A DNA stretch of 51,719 bases from Candidatus Hydrogenedentota bacterium (GTDB lineage: Bacteria; Hydrogenedentota; Hydrogenedentia; Hydrogenedentales; CAITNO01), in contig JAKJCY010000010.1 in assembly GCA_022706235.1 (NCBI GenBank), positions 338 to 52,056 of the forward strand. The letters run 5' to 3'. Under the pieces are notes generated by a model. That model was not told the DNA's origin and did not search any database. It saw only the letters and a program-made list of their open reading frames with translations. Each line of letters starts with the position of its first letter. The stretch's first letter is position 1. Shown here piece after piece: positions 39,869 to 49,292 of the stretch. Made by a program: the position numbers and the translations under genes.

Positions 39869-42058
39869 TTATTTTTTAAGAGTCACCTTTGAGACGTGTT
39901 CTGGAACATAAGCATTAAGTTTTTGCATCTTCCCTCCTGTTTCAACGGTAACCGTCCGGTCTGCTTCGATTATCATAGGCGCGCCCTCTTTGTGTTGAAT
40001 GATGAAGCGGCAGGCTTCGCTGAAATGAACTTCTGTTCCGTTGCCGACAGTGGCCCGGTCCGACCGGCCGCCGGTCAGGTCTTTTGATTGGTATAAATCG
40101 CCTGCAACTTTGCCCAGCACGGTGCTGAAGCCGTCTTCTGTCAGTTCTAAACTTTTCAACATCGCTTCGGCGCCGGGTTCGTCTTTCTTTCTTGGATAAA
40201 TGAATACAGCGACCTCTTCACCGGCTGTGGCCGCCCGGTAAGAATGCAGATGCCCATATCCGGACAACACCTGCCCTTCTTCATCTTCTATGGGGCCGTT
40301 GAGCGAAATAAAACACTGCTGGTCCCCATCCTCCGAATAGGCCGTAGTCACATAACGCCGTGTCGCGTGTACCAGCAATTCATGGCCATCGTTTACCAGC
40401 ACGGGCAGGGTTAGTCCGAACTCGGCGTCGTTCAGGCACGCAAGCCGGGTCATCACCCCGATGGGGGTAATTGTAAAATCGTGGCGAAATGCCGGGCCGC
40501 CGGAGCCCGTGACAGAGGTGTAGAGTATGGAAAACCGTACCAGCAGGGGATGCACAAACTCCACCTGCAATCGGCCCCGGTAATCTGTGGCCTCCTGGGC
40601 CAGCCGTTTCCACCTGTTCCCGACCTTCCAGGTGGGTCCGAAACTGGTGCCTTGCTTCGAACGGGCATCCATAGCACCGTCGCCCGGGCCCAGCCGGCTT
40701 TCCCAGCCCGCGCGGGCGATGCGGACCACGCCGAGAGGCGTCCAGAAGACGCCGTATTTGGGCACCGTATCGCCCCGCAGGTTGCCGAACACCTGGAGGC
40801 CCCCCGCATTCGCCGCGAAACAACTGAAGGCTGGACCGGCCTGCGCGACAAAACCGCCTATCTCGCAGGGGGCCGTCGTCGGCGTCACCGCATCACAGGC
40901 GATTTCGCCAGCCTCGGCCAGGTGAAAGGCGATGGCGGCATTGTAGTTGCTATACTGACTTGCCGGTTGATAGCCGACGCGCTCGGCGGGGTCCATGCGG
41001 TTTTTCGTGACGTAGAAACTCCCCGCCCACCCCGCATCGGTCCGCTTCCAGCGCTGGATGCCCTGATAGGCCAGAGCGGCAGCCCGGCGGCACTGCGCGG
41101 CGAACAACGGTTCTTCCTGCTGCTTCATGCAGGCCAGGGCTTCAAAACCCAAGAGGTAAAGGACGTCATTGAACACATGGTTGTCAGTGCGCCCATTCGG
41201 CGGACACTGTCCGGTCGGGTCTTGAAACAACAGGGTGGATTGGGTTCCGGATACGGCGGCCGTGCGAATTTCAGCGCCGGAAGGTCCGTCATACCCGGCG
41301 GCGGCCAGCGCCAGCAGGTTGCCGCGTCCCACCGCTTCCACCGCCATGGATTGCGGATCACTACTCCAGTCCTGGTACAGGTGCGGCGTTTCAAGGGCGA
41401 TCCGCTCCCGCTGCGTGCGGTGCAGCCAGGCGTCTTCGATAAACGCCACGGCGGATGCGCGGTCGACCAGTCCAGCACGATACCGTGTCCACTCCCCTTT
41501 CATCGCATAGATGCGCCAGTTGTTTGTTTTGGCACGTAACCCCTCAATAATTTCTTCCACGGGGGCCTGCAACCGTCCGCGCCACAAGTCCAGTTTTTCC
41601 CTGGGAACGAGGCCTTCATAGTGGTCGAGCGCTTCTGCAAGCGGCGCAAGATAAAACTCGTCGTGCGCTTCGGGCACCCGGTCCTCCGCTACGCAGCGGG
41701 TGGCCCACTCCATGGCCGCCGCGCCTGCAGGAAGCAGGTCCGGCGCCCGGCCCGCCTGAAGCAGCACCCCCACCGCATACGCTGTGTACGGCGTCGTGTA
41801 CTGATGTTCCCTGTCGAGGAGAGGGTCCAGAATCGCTCCGGCATTCGGGGCCTCCCCGGGTGCCTGATACCGGAGCAAAAACCGGCAGACGCCCTCCGTG
41901 TCGGTGAGATAGGCGTCCCGCGCATTCCAGGTATCGGCCCCTTCCATACCCTCCAGATGAAATCCGGACCCGTTTGGAAAGATGTTTACGGCATCCGGTT
42001 CCAGAGGAGGCGTTGGATTAACCGCCAAGGCGGCAGACATGAGCAGGGCGATAACCAT
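39869..42058 (-). CDS. Large secreted alpha-toroid plus beta-sandwich protein, polysaccharide-lyase-like
   Basis: 729 residues. A short signal peptide (MVIALLMSAALAVNP) precedes a helical region to about residue 390 (AYAVGVLLQAGRAPDLLPAG, WSSDPQSMAVEAVGRGNLLA, QPASQYSNYNAAIAFHLAEA), typical of (alpha/alpha) toroid enzymes. A strand-rich second half follows (FVHPLLVRFSILYTSV, FRHDFTITPIGVMTRLACL). This is the general architecture of heparinase/chondroitinase-type lyases and related hydrolases. No exact family is recognised; the conserved Asn/Tyr/His lyase residues cannot be fixed without alignment. It begins 45 bases after the sulfatase stop on the same strand, so lyase and sulfatase are probably cotranscribed. 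Confidence 0.72.
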   Translation of the reverse strand: MVIALLMSAALAVNPTPPLEPDAVNIFPNGSGFHLEGMEGADTWNARDAYLTDTEGVCRFLLRYQAPGEAPNAGAILDPLLDREHQYTTPYTAYAVGVLLQAGRAPDLLPAGAAAMEWATRCVAEDRVPEAHDEFYLAPLAEALDHYEGLVPREKLDLWRGRLQAPVEEIIEGLRAKTNNWRIYAMKGEWTRYRAGLVDRASAVAFIEDAWLHRTQRERIALETPHLYQDWSSDPQSMAVEAVGRGNLLALAAAGYDGPSGAEIRTAAVSGTQSTLLFQDPTGQCPPNGRTDNHVFNDVLYLLGFEALACMKQQEEPLFAAQCRRAAALAYQGIQRWKRTDAGWAGSFYVTKNRMDPAERVGYQPASQYSNYNAAIAFHLAEAGEIACDAVTPTTAPCEIGGFVAQAGPAFSCFAANAGGLQVFGNLRGDTVPKYGVFWTPLGVVRIARAGWESRLGPGDGAMDARSKQGTSFGPTWKVGNRWKRLAQEATDYRGRLQVEFVHPLLVRFSILYTSVTGSGGPAFRHDFTITPIGVMTRLACLNDAEFGLTLPVLVNDGHELLVHATRRYVTTAYSEDGDQQCFISLNGPIEDEEGQVLSGYGHLHSYRAATAGEEVAVFIYPRKKDEPGAEAMLKSLELTEDGFSTVLGKVAGDLYQSKDLTGGRSDRATVGNGTEVHFSEACRFIIQHKEGAPMIIEADRTVTVETGGKMQKLNAYVPEHVSKVTLKK

Positions 42059-42102
42059 ACTGGCGATATCCTTTCTCGCTTATAGGCACCACAAGGGCAG
42101 CC

Positions 42103-43458
42103 CTATTCGCGCCTCACCCCGCTTTTCCGCTTTTCCGGGTCACGGACCGGGTACTGCAGTGTCCAAACCTTGGGGATTTCAGCCTCGAAGGCTTTCACTT
42201 GCGCCAACATGCGTTCCAAGATGTCAGGCTGGTCTTGGTTTACAGGGTGGGCTTCCTTGGGGTCAGCCTCCACATCATAGAGTTCCGGCGCGTCCAAGGC
42301 CTTGTCCCGATGGGCGACATGCAGTTTCCATTGCCCGTCGCGCATGGCGGTCACGTTGTCGAGATACACCCAAAAAAACGGGGCGCGACGCCGAACAGCA
42401 CCCGCGCCTGAAAGGAGGGGCCAAATATCCTGTCCATCATAAACGCGGTCTTCGGCCAACTTCCCCCCTGCCAGGGCCAGGAAGGTGGGGAAAATATCAT
42501 AGGATATGGCCGGGGTGTCAACGGCGACGCCTGCGGGAATTTTGCCGGGCCAGCGCGCGATAAGGGGCACGCGGACCCCGCCTTCGTAACTGTCGCGAAT
42601 ACGGCCGCGCAAGCCCCTCGTATCGCCATGCTCGCCCATGGGGCCGTTGTCACTGCTGAAAACAACAAGCGTATTTTCAGACAACCCAAGTGCATCAAGC
42701 CTCTCCAAGAGCCGCCCGGTTTGCCGGTCGATATGCTCAATGGCATCTTCGTAAATAGAGCGGCCGGGGGTGCGACAGTCCTGTGGCAGATTCACCGGCG
42801 GATGCGGCAGGGTATGGTTGAAATAGAGGAAGAAAGGCCGATCCTGGTGTGTCTCTACAAAAGAAATCGCATCGTCAATATAACGTTCCGTAATATTCTG
42901 CACCTTGTCACCGGGCAGCCGCTCGATAATGTCATTGTCCCGGTACAGAATAGTGGGAAGCATGTCCATGCTGTAGGGCAGCCCGAAATAATGGTCGAAC
43001 CCGTGCTGCAACGGCAGGTATTCACGGCGATCACCCAGGTGCCACTTGCCGATGGCGGCTGTGGCATATCCTTCTGCACGCAGCGCGTCCCCCAGCGTAA
43101 TTTCATCGTCCGGCATGCCGGTGGGGCTGTCCGGCCGGAGCACGTCCACAATGCCGGTGCGGAACGGCTGCCGTCCGGTAAGCAACGCCGCCCGCGAAGG
43201 GCTGCATACGGTATGGGCAATGTAGTACTGGGTAAGGCGTGTGCCCGATTGGGCCAGGCTGTCAATCACCGGCGTCTTGATGGCCTGATTTCCGTAGCAA
43301 CCCAGATCGCCGTAGGCCAGATTGTCGCACCAAATCCATACCAGGTTTGGTTTTTTATCATCTGTGCGTGTTGGCGCCGACACCGTTGCTCCGATGGGAA
43401 GAAAGGGCAGTATCGCAGCTGCTCCCGCCGCCCGTTCCAGAAATGCACGTCGTTTCAT
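42103..43458 (-). CDS. Tat-exported Cys-type sulfatase
   Basis: 451 residues. The twin-arginine start MKRRAFLERAAGAAAIL indicates Tat export. The sulfatase signature TVCSPSRAALLTGR carries C85, the residue converted to formylglycine; GKWHLGDR and FSSDNGPMGEHG are the other active-site motifs, and WCDNLAYGDLGCYG supplies N-terminal metal ligands. It would hydrolyse sulfate esters, most likely from polysaccharide fragments given its neighbours. No formylglycine-generating enzyme (FGE or anSME) is recognisable in the window; the radical SAM protein at 46989 is of a different type. GGGAAGG upstream is the likely ribosome-binding site. Confidence 0.93.
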   Translation of the reverse strand: MKRRAFLERAAGAAAILPFLPIGATVSAPTRTDDKKPNLVWIWCDNLAYGDLGCYGNQAIKTPVIDSLAQSGTRLTQYYIAHTVCSPSRAALLTGRQPFRTGIVDVLRPDSPTGMPDDEITLGDALRAEGYATAAIGKWHLGDRREYLPLQHGFDHYFGLPYSMDMLPTILYRDNDIIERLPGDKVQNITERYIDDAISFVETHQDRPFFLYFNHTLPHPPVNLPQDCRTPGRSIYEDAIEHIDRQTGRLLERLDALGLSENTLVVFSSDNGPMGEHGDTRGLRGRIRDSYEGGVRVPLIARWPGKIPAGVAVDTPAISYDIFPTFLALAGGKLAEDRVYDGQDIWPLLSGAGAVRRRAPFFWVYLDNVTAMRDGQWKLHVAHRDKALDAPELYDVEADPKEAHPVNQDQPDILERMLAQVKAFEAEIPKVWTLQYPVRDPEKRKSGVRRE

Positions 43459-43636
43459 CGTAGCGGAGTATCCTTCCCTGCGCTTCTATACGCGCTCCCG
43501 ACTTCCCTTCAGGAACGAGCGCACAACAAGCGTGAATCGTTGGCGTTATTTTCGTCAGGCAAATACTTTTTGTCATGATACATGCTGCCGCATGTGGAAG
43601 CAAGAAGCGGTTTCAACATGACCCAAGGAACCCTGC

Positions 43637-44833
43637 TTACCGAAAATATTCGTCATAAACCGCCAGTATCTGGCTGACCACCGGCGGGCAGCCGGGTACA
43701 AAGGGTCGGCCTTCCTTGAACCTGGTGGTACAGTTGCCTATGCATAAGGTGCCGGGCGGCAGGGATTCATGACCTTTGCCGATGGCGATAGGAGTCTTAC
43801 CACCACCCTTTTCGGCGTCAAACAACTGTTCCCCGTATTTTTTTAAGAACAGGAGCAGACTGGACTGGCAGGCACTGCAGGACTGGTTGTCTAAAACAGT
43901 AACGTTTGGAAATTCCAACGACAGATTATTCGGGGGCAAGTCGAAAGGAATTGCCCTACTTCGCCAGTCCTCCGGAGTCACCTGTATCCGCTCCATGTCG
44001 ATAACCCCACAGCCCCGCGCGGCACCCAGGCACAGATGCGGAATATCCTGTGCCGAAATCCCCATCAGTTCACAAGCCACCGCATCCGTCGCGAAAGGGT
44101 CCACACCGGCAAGCACCACCCCCAACGCCTTGGCCTGGCCGGCGCTGGGCCCCAGCCCCTCCATACCAACCGTACCGTCTATGATCGACAAATGGGGTAG
44201 CAATACGATGGCCATGTCCGCGATGGCGATATTAAGCGACTTTTCGTCTTCCCTGCCGGGAAGTTTCGGCAGCATGTGCAGGTCCACCTTAGAGCGCCGC
44301 CACAAGCATCCCTTCATATTTTTTACGGCGAGGGTTACCCCGGTGTGCATGTGCATTTTCATTACGGGAATGGAAACAATGAGGTCGTATTCCAGCACTT
44401 CAGGACAGACTTTGAGCCGCTGAATGGCCTCCCCTGCCGGAATATCCACCGGCACGCTGGGACGCGCGTCCATATCGACCAGCGGGCAGTTACGGGCCTC
44501 GGCAATCTCCTGTATGCCACACCGGGCAAAGGCCTCAAGGGTTTTCACCCCGGTAATCGGACTTTCGCCGACCGCCACTTCCGCGCCCGCTTCCCGGAAG
44601 ACATCTATAGCCGCTGCAACCACCTGCGGATGGGTGGTGATACCCGCACCCGGTTCCGCCACCCGGCCCGCGTTCGGCTTTAGCAATACCCGCCGCCCCG
44701 ATGCGGGTGAAAGATCTATTCCCGCCAGAGCATTGCGTGTATTTTCATAGGGCCCGGCGCCGGACGCAACCCAAACGGCGGGATTGTCTTTGTTGAACTT
44801 AAATGGCGTTGGCAATAACGAGGACTTGGACAA
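43637..44833 (-). CDS. DUF362 family protein
   Basis: 398 residues. The start is a TTG at 44833 (reading MSKSSLLPTPFKF) with AGGAAAGG upstream. DUF362 hallmarks: RVLLKPNAGR, AGAEVAVGESPITGVKT, the VSIPVMKMHMHTGVTLAVKN stretch, and LAGVDPFATDAVACELMG. The C-terminus is Cys-rich (SCSACQSS, CIGNCT, PGCPP), suggesting a bound metal or cluster, although the classic ferredoxin motif of some DUF362 proteins is absent. The biochemical role is unknown; members are abundant in anaerobes. It sits inside the minus-strand polysaccharide cluster. Confidence 0.88.
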   Translation of the reverse strand: MSKSSLLPTPFKFNKDNPAVWVASGAGPYENTRNALAGIDLSPASGRRVLLKPNAGRVAEPGAGITTHPQVVAAAIDVFREAGAEVAVGESPITGVKTLEAFARCGIQEIAEARNCPLVDMDARPSVPVDIPAGEAIQRLKVCPEVLEYDLIVSIPVMKMHMHTGVTLAVKNMKGCLWRRSKVDLHMLPKLPGREDEKSLNIAIADMAIVLLPHLSIIDGTVGMEGLGPSAGQAKALGVVLAGVDPFATDAVACELMGISAQDIPHLCLGAARGCGVIDMERIQVTPEDWRSRAIPFDLPPNNLSLEFPNVTVLDNQSCSACQSSLLLFLKKYGEQLFDAEKGGGKTPIAIGKGHESLPPGTLCIGNCTTRFKEGRPFVPGCPPVVSQILAVYDEYFR

Positions 44834-45053
44834 AACAACCTTTCCTGACCCGGCGCAGCCGACAATAGATCCCTAAAACACGGGCATAGTTTACTACAAT
44901 CAACAAGAGAGCGGGCATTATCGCGTTTACAAACCGCACAGTGCAACTAAACACGCGTATCGGTTCCACAGGGTGTATTTGTACGTTTTTGCGTCCTTTC
45001 CCTGCGGTTTCTTACAGACCGTCGGTGCAGACAAACAGCCAACCCCACCCTTG

Positions 45054-46787
45054 TCACTCCGGCATATAGGCGAGGACCACTTCATATTTGTCAACCGCAT
45101 CGAAGGGAAGCACCAGGACAAGTTTGGCATTGGACAAGGAGGAATGTCCGTCTTTTGCATAGGGGTTGTGCTGTTTCGCGGGCCAGCGCAATGAGGCGTT
45201 TTCAGGCATGCTAACGTGCAGACCACCGTACCGAAACTGCGCGCCAATCGCTTCCGCTGTCAGAACAAAGGCCTCTTCCGAAAGAACCACGTCTTTCCCC
45301 GTAGCCGTTTGGATTCGGTCGGAACGGTTCAGGAACGGGATATGGGCCTCAATCTTTTGGTTTATGGGGGCGGTATAGGTAAGCACAACGGCATCCTTAT
45401 CGCCGGGAGCTATGGATACCCGGCATTCAACCGCTCCGTAATGAAGGGTCATTTCTGAACCCGTGTCGGCGATGACTGCCCGGTCAGGCGTCCACTGCAG
45501 CGGAATGTCCGGGGTGAAATCCGGGGATTCATCTCCCGGTGTATGACGGATCAGGGACGGGTCGCCGACAGTAAAGGTGGACCAGTAGGGCTGCAGTTTT
45601 GTGTTGCCTCCACCGATGATCAGGCCCAGGGTCTCGTGGTAAATGTCCACCAGATTCTGGCGGTCTTGAATCCACCGGTTGTCAGGCGGTGGACAGGCGT
45701 AGCCGGACAGGGCCCAATGCCACGGCTTACGACCTTGAATTGTTGCGTCGTTTTTACCCAGCATAAAAGAACGTTTTTCGAAGTCAACGGCGCAGGGCAC
45801 ATACTCTCCTTCACCGCCGTACAGTAGCATAGAGGCCGCATAGTCGCCGTCAACGTAGTTATCGCCCTCGTTGCTGTAGGCATCCACTTGTTTGAGCAGG
45901 AATCCGCGTCCCTCAGGTGTGTGTGTAAATCCGACGTTTCCAATATCTACGTGCTTATGATATATCTGGCGCTCGTCAATGCAGGAGACGGCGGAACCGT
46001 CGGGCCATAGCGTGCCCGCGTGGAAGCGGGCCGACCGCTCCAGCGCATCAAGCACAGCCGCATCCCGGGAAAAATGATAGTACACCCCCAGGGCATCGAC
46101 GTATACCTTGTTGTAGCCGACCACGGGGCCAAAGTTTTCCGACCAGAATCCCGCAGGATCCTGCTCCGACACAACGCGCGCCATAAACCGCGTCGCCGCA
46201 GCCTTCCAATCCTCGTTTTCAAAACAGACACCGGCAATGTACAGGCCCATGGCATGATGGGTGGGAATATTATGGGTGCCGCCGTCGGCATACTTGCGGA
46301 TTCCCGTGAAGCCCAGCATGAGCCCCCGCTCCCATTTCTCGCGCGTTTCGGCGGGCAGAGCTTCGCGCACGAGCGCGTAGGCCCGTATCCATCGGCTGTA
46401 CGTCCACGGCATGTGAATCTGCCCCCAGGTGGAGTTGTCCTTCTTTCGGAACGTCCACATGCCACGCTCATCCATAGCATCTACCAGCGCTTCGCCGCCT
46501 TTACCGATCGCCGCGAGCACTTCGGCATTGTGGAACCAGGGATTATCCGGGTCTTCAAGGGCCCATGCCGCAGCCAGGGGGAAAATGCGGTTCTGGTCAC
46601 TGCATATCCAGGGCTCACTGCCAAAACGGCCGGTATCAGCATGAAAGGCTTTCAGATACGCGGGTGCCGCTTCCGCCAGGCTCTTTACCAGATAGCCATG
46701 GGGCGGCCATTCATCCCACGCCGCCTGCGCGTTTCCCGCACAACTCCCTGCTACCAGTACAAGCAAAAAAGTCAACGTCTTTTTCAT
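45054..46787 (-). CDS. Secreted toroid/beta-sandwich protein, polysaccharide-lyase-like
   Basis: 577 residues. The start at 46787 (MKKTLTFLLVLVAGSC) is preferred because AAGGAG lies 8 bases upstream. The signal peptide probably ends NAQA-AW, although Cys16 could serve as a poor lipobox. The helical half contains WTYSRWIRAYALVREAL, THNIPTHHAMGLYIAGVCFE and ENFGPVVGYNKVYVDALGVY, resembling (alpha/alpha) toroid lyases where Asn/His pairs line the cleft. The second half is strand-rich (MTLHYGAVECRVSIAP). It is related in layout, not closely in sequence, to the 39869-42058 protein. It lies upstream of DUF362 and the sulfatase on the same strand. Confidence 0.72.
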   Translation of the reverse strand: MKKTLTFLLVLVAGSCAGNAQAAWDEWPPHGYLVKSLAEAAPAYLKAFHADTGRFGSEPWICSDQNRIFPLAAAWALEDPDNPWFHNAEVLAAIGKGGEALVDAMDERGMWTFRKKDNSTWGQIHMPWTYSRWIRAYALVREALPAETREKWERGLMLGFTGIRKYADGGTHNIPTHHAMGLYIAGVCFENEDWKAAATRFMARVVSEQDPAGFWSENFGPVVGYNKVYVDALGVYYHFSRDAAVLDALERSARFHAGTLWPDGSAVSCIDERQIYHKHVDIGNVGFTHTPEGRGFLLKQVDAYSNEGDNYVDGDYAASMLLYGGEGEYVPCAVDFEKRSFMLGKNDATIQGRKPWHWALSGYACPPPDNRWIQDRQNLVDIYHETLGLIIGGGNTKLQPYWSTFTVGDPSLIRHTPGDESPDFTPDIPLQWTPDRAVIADTGSEMTLHYGAVECRVSIAPGDKDAVVLTYTAPINQKIEAHIPFLNRSDRIQTATGKDVVLSEEAFVLTAEAIGAQFRYGGLHVSMPENASLRWPAKQHNPYAKDGHSSLSNAKLVLVLPFDAVDKYEVVLAYMPE

Positions 46788-46846
46788 GGGCATACTCCTT
46801 TATAAAGTAATAGGTCTTAATGATTTGTTCCATAGTACCATTTTGA

Positions 46847-46929
46847 AAAGACATAAAGGACCTAAAGGACTGAAAGGGCCATACCTTATGTGCGGTGTTC
46901 CTTACGTCCTTTATGTACGTTGCATCCTT
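46847..46929. repeat. Palindromic pair of 9-bp-period GGAC arrays
   Basis: On the plus strand AAAGAC/AAGGAC/AAGGAC/AAGGGC recur at 46847, 46856, 46865 and 46874. The inverse, GTTCCT/GTCCTT/ATCCTT, recurs at 46897, 46906 and 46924 on the same 9-base grid. ACATAAAGGAC (46851-46861) and GTCCTTTATGT (46906-46916) form a perfect 11-bp inverted pair. It lies between the radical SAM gene and the lyase-like gene, about 60 bases upstream of the latter's start. Confidence 0.75.
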
Positions 46930-46988
46930 TTGAAGACGAATAAAGCACATGCCGCAGTGATAAAGCCTAATCAAGAAATCCTATGCGC

Positions 46989-47948
46989 CTAAAGAAACGG
47001 CTGTTCCCGCTCGAAGTCCGGCAGGAAGGCGTCGCAGCTGTCCATTTCCTGTATCAAAAGATGTTCAAAGCCGAGTTTCTCTGCAAAGGCGACGACATCT
47101 TCATATTCTTTTCTGGTAACGGCCCGGTCGATTTCCGGGTAGCGCGTCGCGTCGTACTGGGGGGAATACTGACTCATGATGCTCAGCGTGACTTCAGTCA
47201 TCTTTTCATCGCGGAGCCACAATAAGAAATCGAAACTGCCCGCGATATCCTCGGGAAGCACCAGGTGCCGGATAATCACGCCGCTCACGGCAATCCCGTT
47301 TTCACTCCGCAGGGGGCCCGCTTGCGCATACATCGCGCGCACGGCGTCGCGGGCCGTTTCTGGATAATGCGCCGCATGCGAGAACCGTTGCGCGGGTTCC
47401 GGCGCCATGTACTTGAGGTCCGGAAGCCATATATCCACCACACCGTCCAGCAGGCGTACCAGTTCCACGGCGTCATAGCCGTTGGTGTTGTAGACAATGG
47501 GGATGCCGAAACCGCGTGCGCAGGCGGCTTCAATTGCGCAAAGTATCGGCAGGATATACTGGGTGGGCGTCACCAGGTTGATGTTTTCTACCCCCTGCCG
47601 TTCAAGTCCGAGGAATACTTCCGCCAGTTCCCGGTAATGCCCGTTGCGCCCTTCGCCGCAGTGACTGATCTGCCAGTTCTGGCAAAACGCGCAGCGCAGG
47701 CAGCAATGGGAAAAGAACACCGTGCCCGAGCCGCCCCGTCCGACCAGCATCGGCTCCTCGCCGAAATGGGGGAGTGCCGCCTGCCAGCGGGCATGGTCAC
47801 CGTCTCCCAATCCTGCGCCGCATACACCCGCGCCGTCGCCGGTCCGGTCCGCCCCACAGGCATGCCCGCAGGCCCGGCAGGGCGACACCAGCCGCCGTAC
47901 TTCGGGCAGGATGGCGTGGATACGTTCGTGTTTGTTTTCTAAGGCCAT
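46989..47948 (-). CDS. Radical SAM protein, PFL-activating-enzyme / AmmeMemoRadiSam-like
   Basis: 319 residues; the start at 47948 (MALENKHERIHAILPEVRRL) is chosen because the upstream extension is not protein-like. The radical SAM cluster motif is CCLRCAFC (CxxxCxxC) within FFSHCCLRCAFCQNWQIS, typical of pyruvate-formate-lyase-activating-enzyme-like proteins. Upstream, VSPCRACGHACGADR and GVCGAG add Cys residues that may bind a second cluster. LVTPTQYILPI and YNTNGYDAVELV fit the barrel. It generates a 5'-deoxyadenosyl radical; its target is unknown. It is not of the sulfatase-maturating anSME type (no SPASM domain). It is encoded between an isomerase-like and a lyase-like gene on the same strand. 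Confidence 0.87.
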   Translation of the reverse strand: MALENKHERIHAILPEVRRLVSPCRACGHACGADRTGDGAGVCGAGLGDGDHARWQAALPHFGEEPMLVGRGGSGTVFFSHCCLRCAFCQNWQISHCGEGRNGHYRELAEVFLGLERQGVENINLVTPTQYILPILCAIEAACARGFGIPIVYNTNGYDAVELVRLLDGVVDIWLPDLKYMAPEPAQRFSHAAHYPETARDAVRAMYAQAGPLRSENGIAVSGVIIRHLVLPEDIAGSFDFLLWLRDEKMTEVTLSIMSQYSPQYDATRYPEIDRAVTRKEYEDVVAFAEKLGFEHLLIQEMDSCDAFLPDFEREQPFL

Positions 47949-48104
47949 GTGACTAATTCCGGACAACGTAGATGTACCGTAGTTCCGTGCTTTTCCTTCG
48001 GGCGGAATGCTGAAGTTATGTTGCCTGGCCTGTTGAACGGCAGGGGGCAACCTTGTGCCCGTCCTGTGGTACCGAGTCTACTCATTTTGTCCGGAACGGT
48101 GCGG

Positions 48105-49118
48105 TTACTTCAACCGGCTTAAGATGTTCTGCATATGCAGGACATCCCGTTTTAGAACGGCAATACGTTCTTCGTTTGCGGCGTATTTGCCAAGGGACTC
48201 GTCTTCGATGCAAAGGTCGCCTGTATAGCCCGCTTCTTTCAGGATACCCACCACCTTCGTCAGGTCAATATCGCCTTCATCAAGGGGACACGCATACTTG
48301 CCGTATTCCCAGCCGGCTTCCCGGATGACTTCGCGTTGTTCCTCGGGATAGTTGATGTTCTTTACATGGGTGTGCTTCGCGTAGGGGGCGAGCAACCGCA
48401 GTATGCCGTACACTTCGGAGAGGGGATAGCCGCGCCAGTAGAAATTACAGAGGTCGAGCGTGGAGCCGAGGCGTTCCGAATTCACCGCTTTGAACACATT
48501 TAAAAGAAAGGCCAGGTTGTTGCCCTGAAACCCGTGATTCTCTATGCCCAGGGTGATGGTGGAATCCTTGGTGCGGTTGAGCGCGCCGCCCAGCCCTTCC
48601 GAGAACAGGTTTACCCGGGTTTCAAAATCCAGTTCCCGTTCCCGGGACATGGCCGAATCAATGCGGACGGTGGGTGCGCCCAGCAGTTCGGCAAGTTCAA
48701 TGGCGCGGGTTATAAAAGCGATGTTTGATTCCATGTCGCCGGCGCTGAAATCACAGGCGGTCAACACCGCGCAGACCTTCACCCCCGCCTGTTCGGCCCG
48801 TGCCCGATAGGCCCTGGCGGCGTCATCGGAATCCAGAACCACCCGTGCTTCCGCATCCGGCGCATGCACGGACAAATCCCGGTCGAGGCTTAGTTCCACG
48901 GCGTCGATACCCAGGTACTTCAGGCCTTCGCTGGTGGAGGTGAATGTGTTGTCCGTGAGCAGGCTTTCCCTGATGGATACAAACATCCCCGGAGAAGCGC
49001 TTACTGCCGGCTCCTGGGCCTGGGCCGTTGTATGGACCGGCACAACGGCACTGATACATAGTACCGCCAACACCGTATAAGAGAACAGATTTCCAAGAAT
49101 GAAACAGGCAGGATACAT
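48105..49118 (-). CDS. Secreted sugar phosphate isomerase/epimerase-like TIM-barrel protein
   Basis: 337 residues with AAGGAG 9 bases before the ATG and a long signal peptide (NLFSYTVLAVLCISAVVPVH). The mature part is an AP-endonuclease-2-like barrel: LKYLGIDAVELSLDRD, ELLGAPTVRIDSA, TLGIENHGFQGN (Glu/His), STLDLCNFYWRGY (Asp), KHTHVKNINY (His pair) and GDLCIEDES (Glu). The metal-site residues are largely present, so it may be active on a sugar. It is a second exported member of the family, alongside 1-794, but without a Tat motif. It lies in the minus-strand cluster downstream of the six-hairpin glycosidase. Confidence 0.85.
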   Translation of the reverse strand: MYPACFILGNLFSYTVLAVLCISAVVPVHTTAQAQEPAVSASPGMFVSIRESLLTDNTFTSTSEGLKYLGIDAVELSLDRDLSVHAPDAEARVVLDSDDAARAYRARAEQAGVKVCAVLTACDFSAGDMESNIAFITRAIELAELLGAPTVRIDSAMSRERELDFETRVNLFSEGLGGALNRTKDSTITLGIENHGFQGNNLAFLLNVFKAVNSERLGSTLDLCNFYWRGYPLSEVYGILRLLAPYAKHTHVKNINYPEEQREVIREAGWEYGKYACPLDEGDIDLTKVVGILKEAGYTGDLCIEDESLGKYAANEERIAVLKRDVLHMQNILSRLK

Positions 49119-49194
49119 ACTTTAAAACTCCTTAACTGGGGGGGCTGATGAAAATGAGATGCGCCCTATGCGTTTGGGTATCGGGTTCGGGCCA

Positions 49195-49215
49195 TTGGAA
49201 ACACCTTGTTTCCAA
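49195..49215 (-). terminator. Hairpin between the glycosidase and isomerase-like genes
   Basis: TTGGAAAC and GTTTCCAA form a perfect 8-bp stem around a 5-base loop, 78 bases after the glycosidase stop on the minus strand. There is no T-run, so it may only attenuate or stabilise the upstream transcript. Confidence 0.4.
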
Positions 49216-49292
49216 CGGATCTTCGACTATTCTACACCAACCCCGGTAAAGATTCCAGACCGTGCTTTGGTCTTCTTGAGGGCGGCTCCCGC

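Noticed and set aside
46989..47948. Anaerobic sulfatase-maturating enzyme for the neighbouring sulfatase
   Set aside because: It lacks the C-terminal Cys-rich SPASM region and has instead the PFL-activase-like motif and an N-terminal Cys set typical of the AmmeMemoRadiSam-like group.
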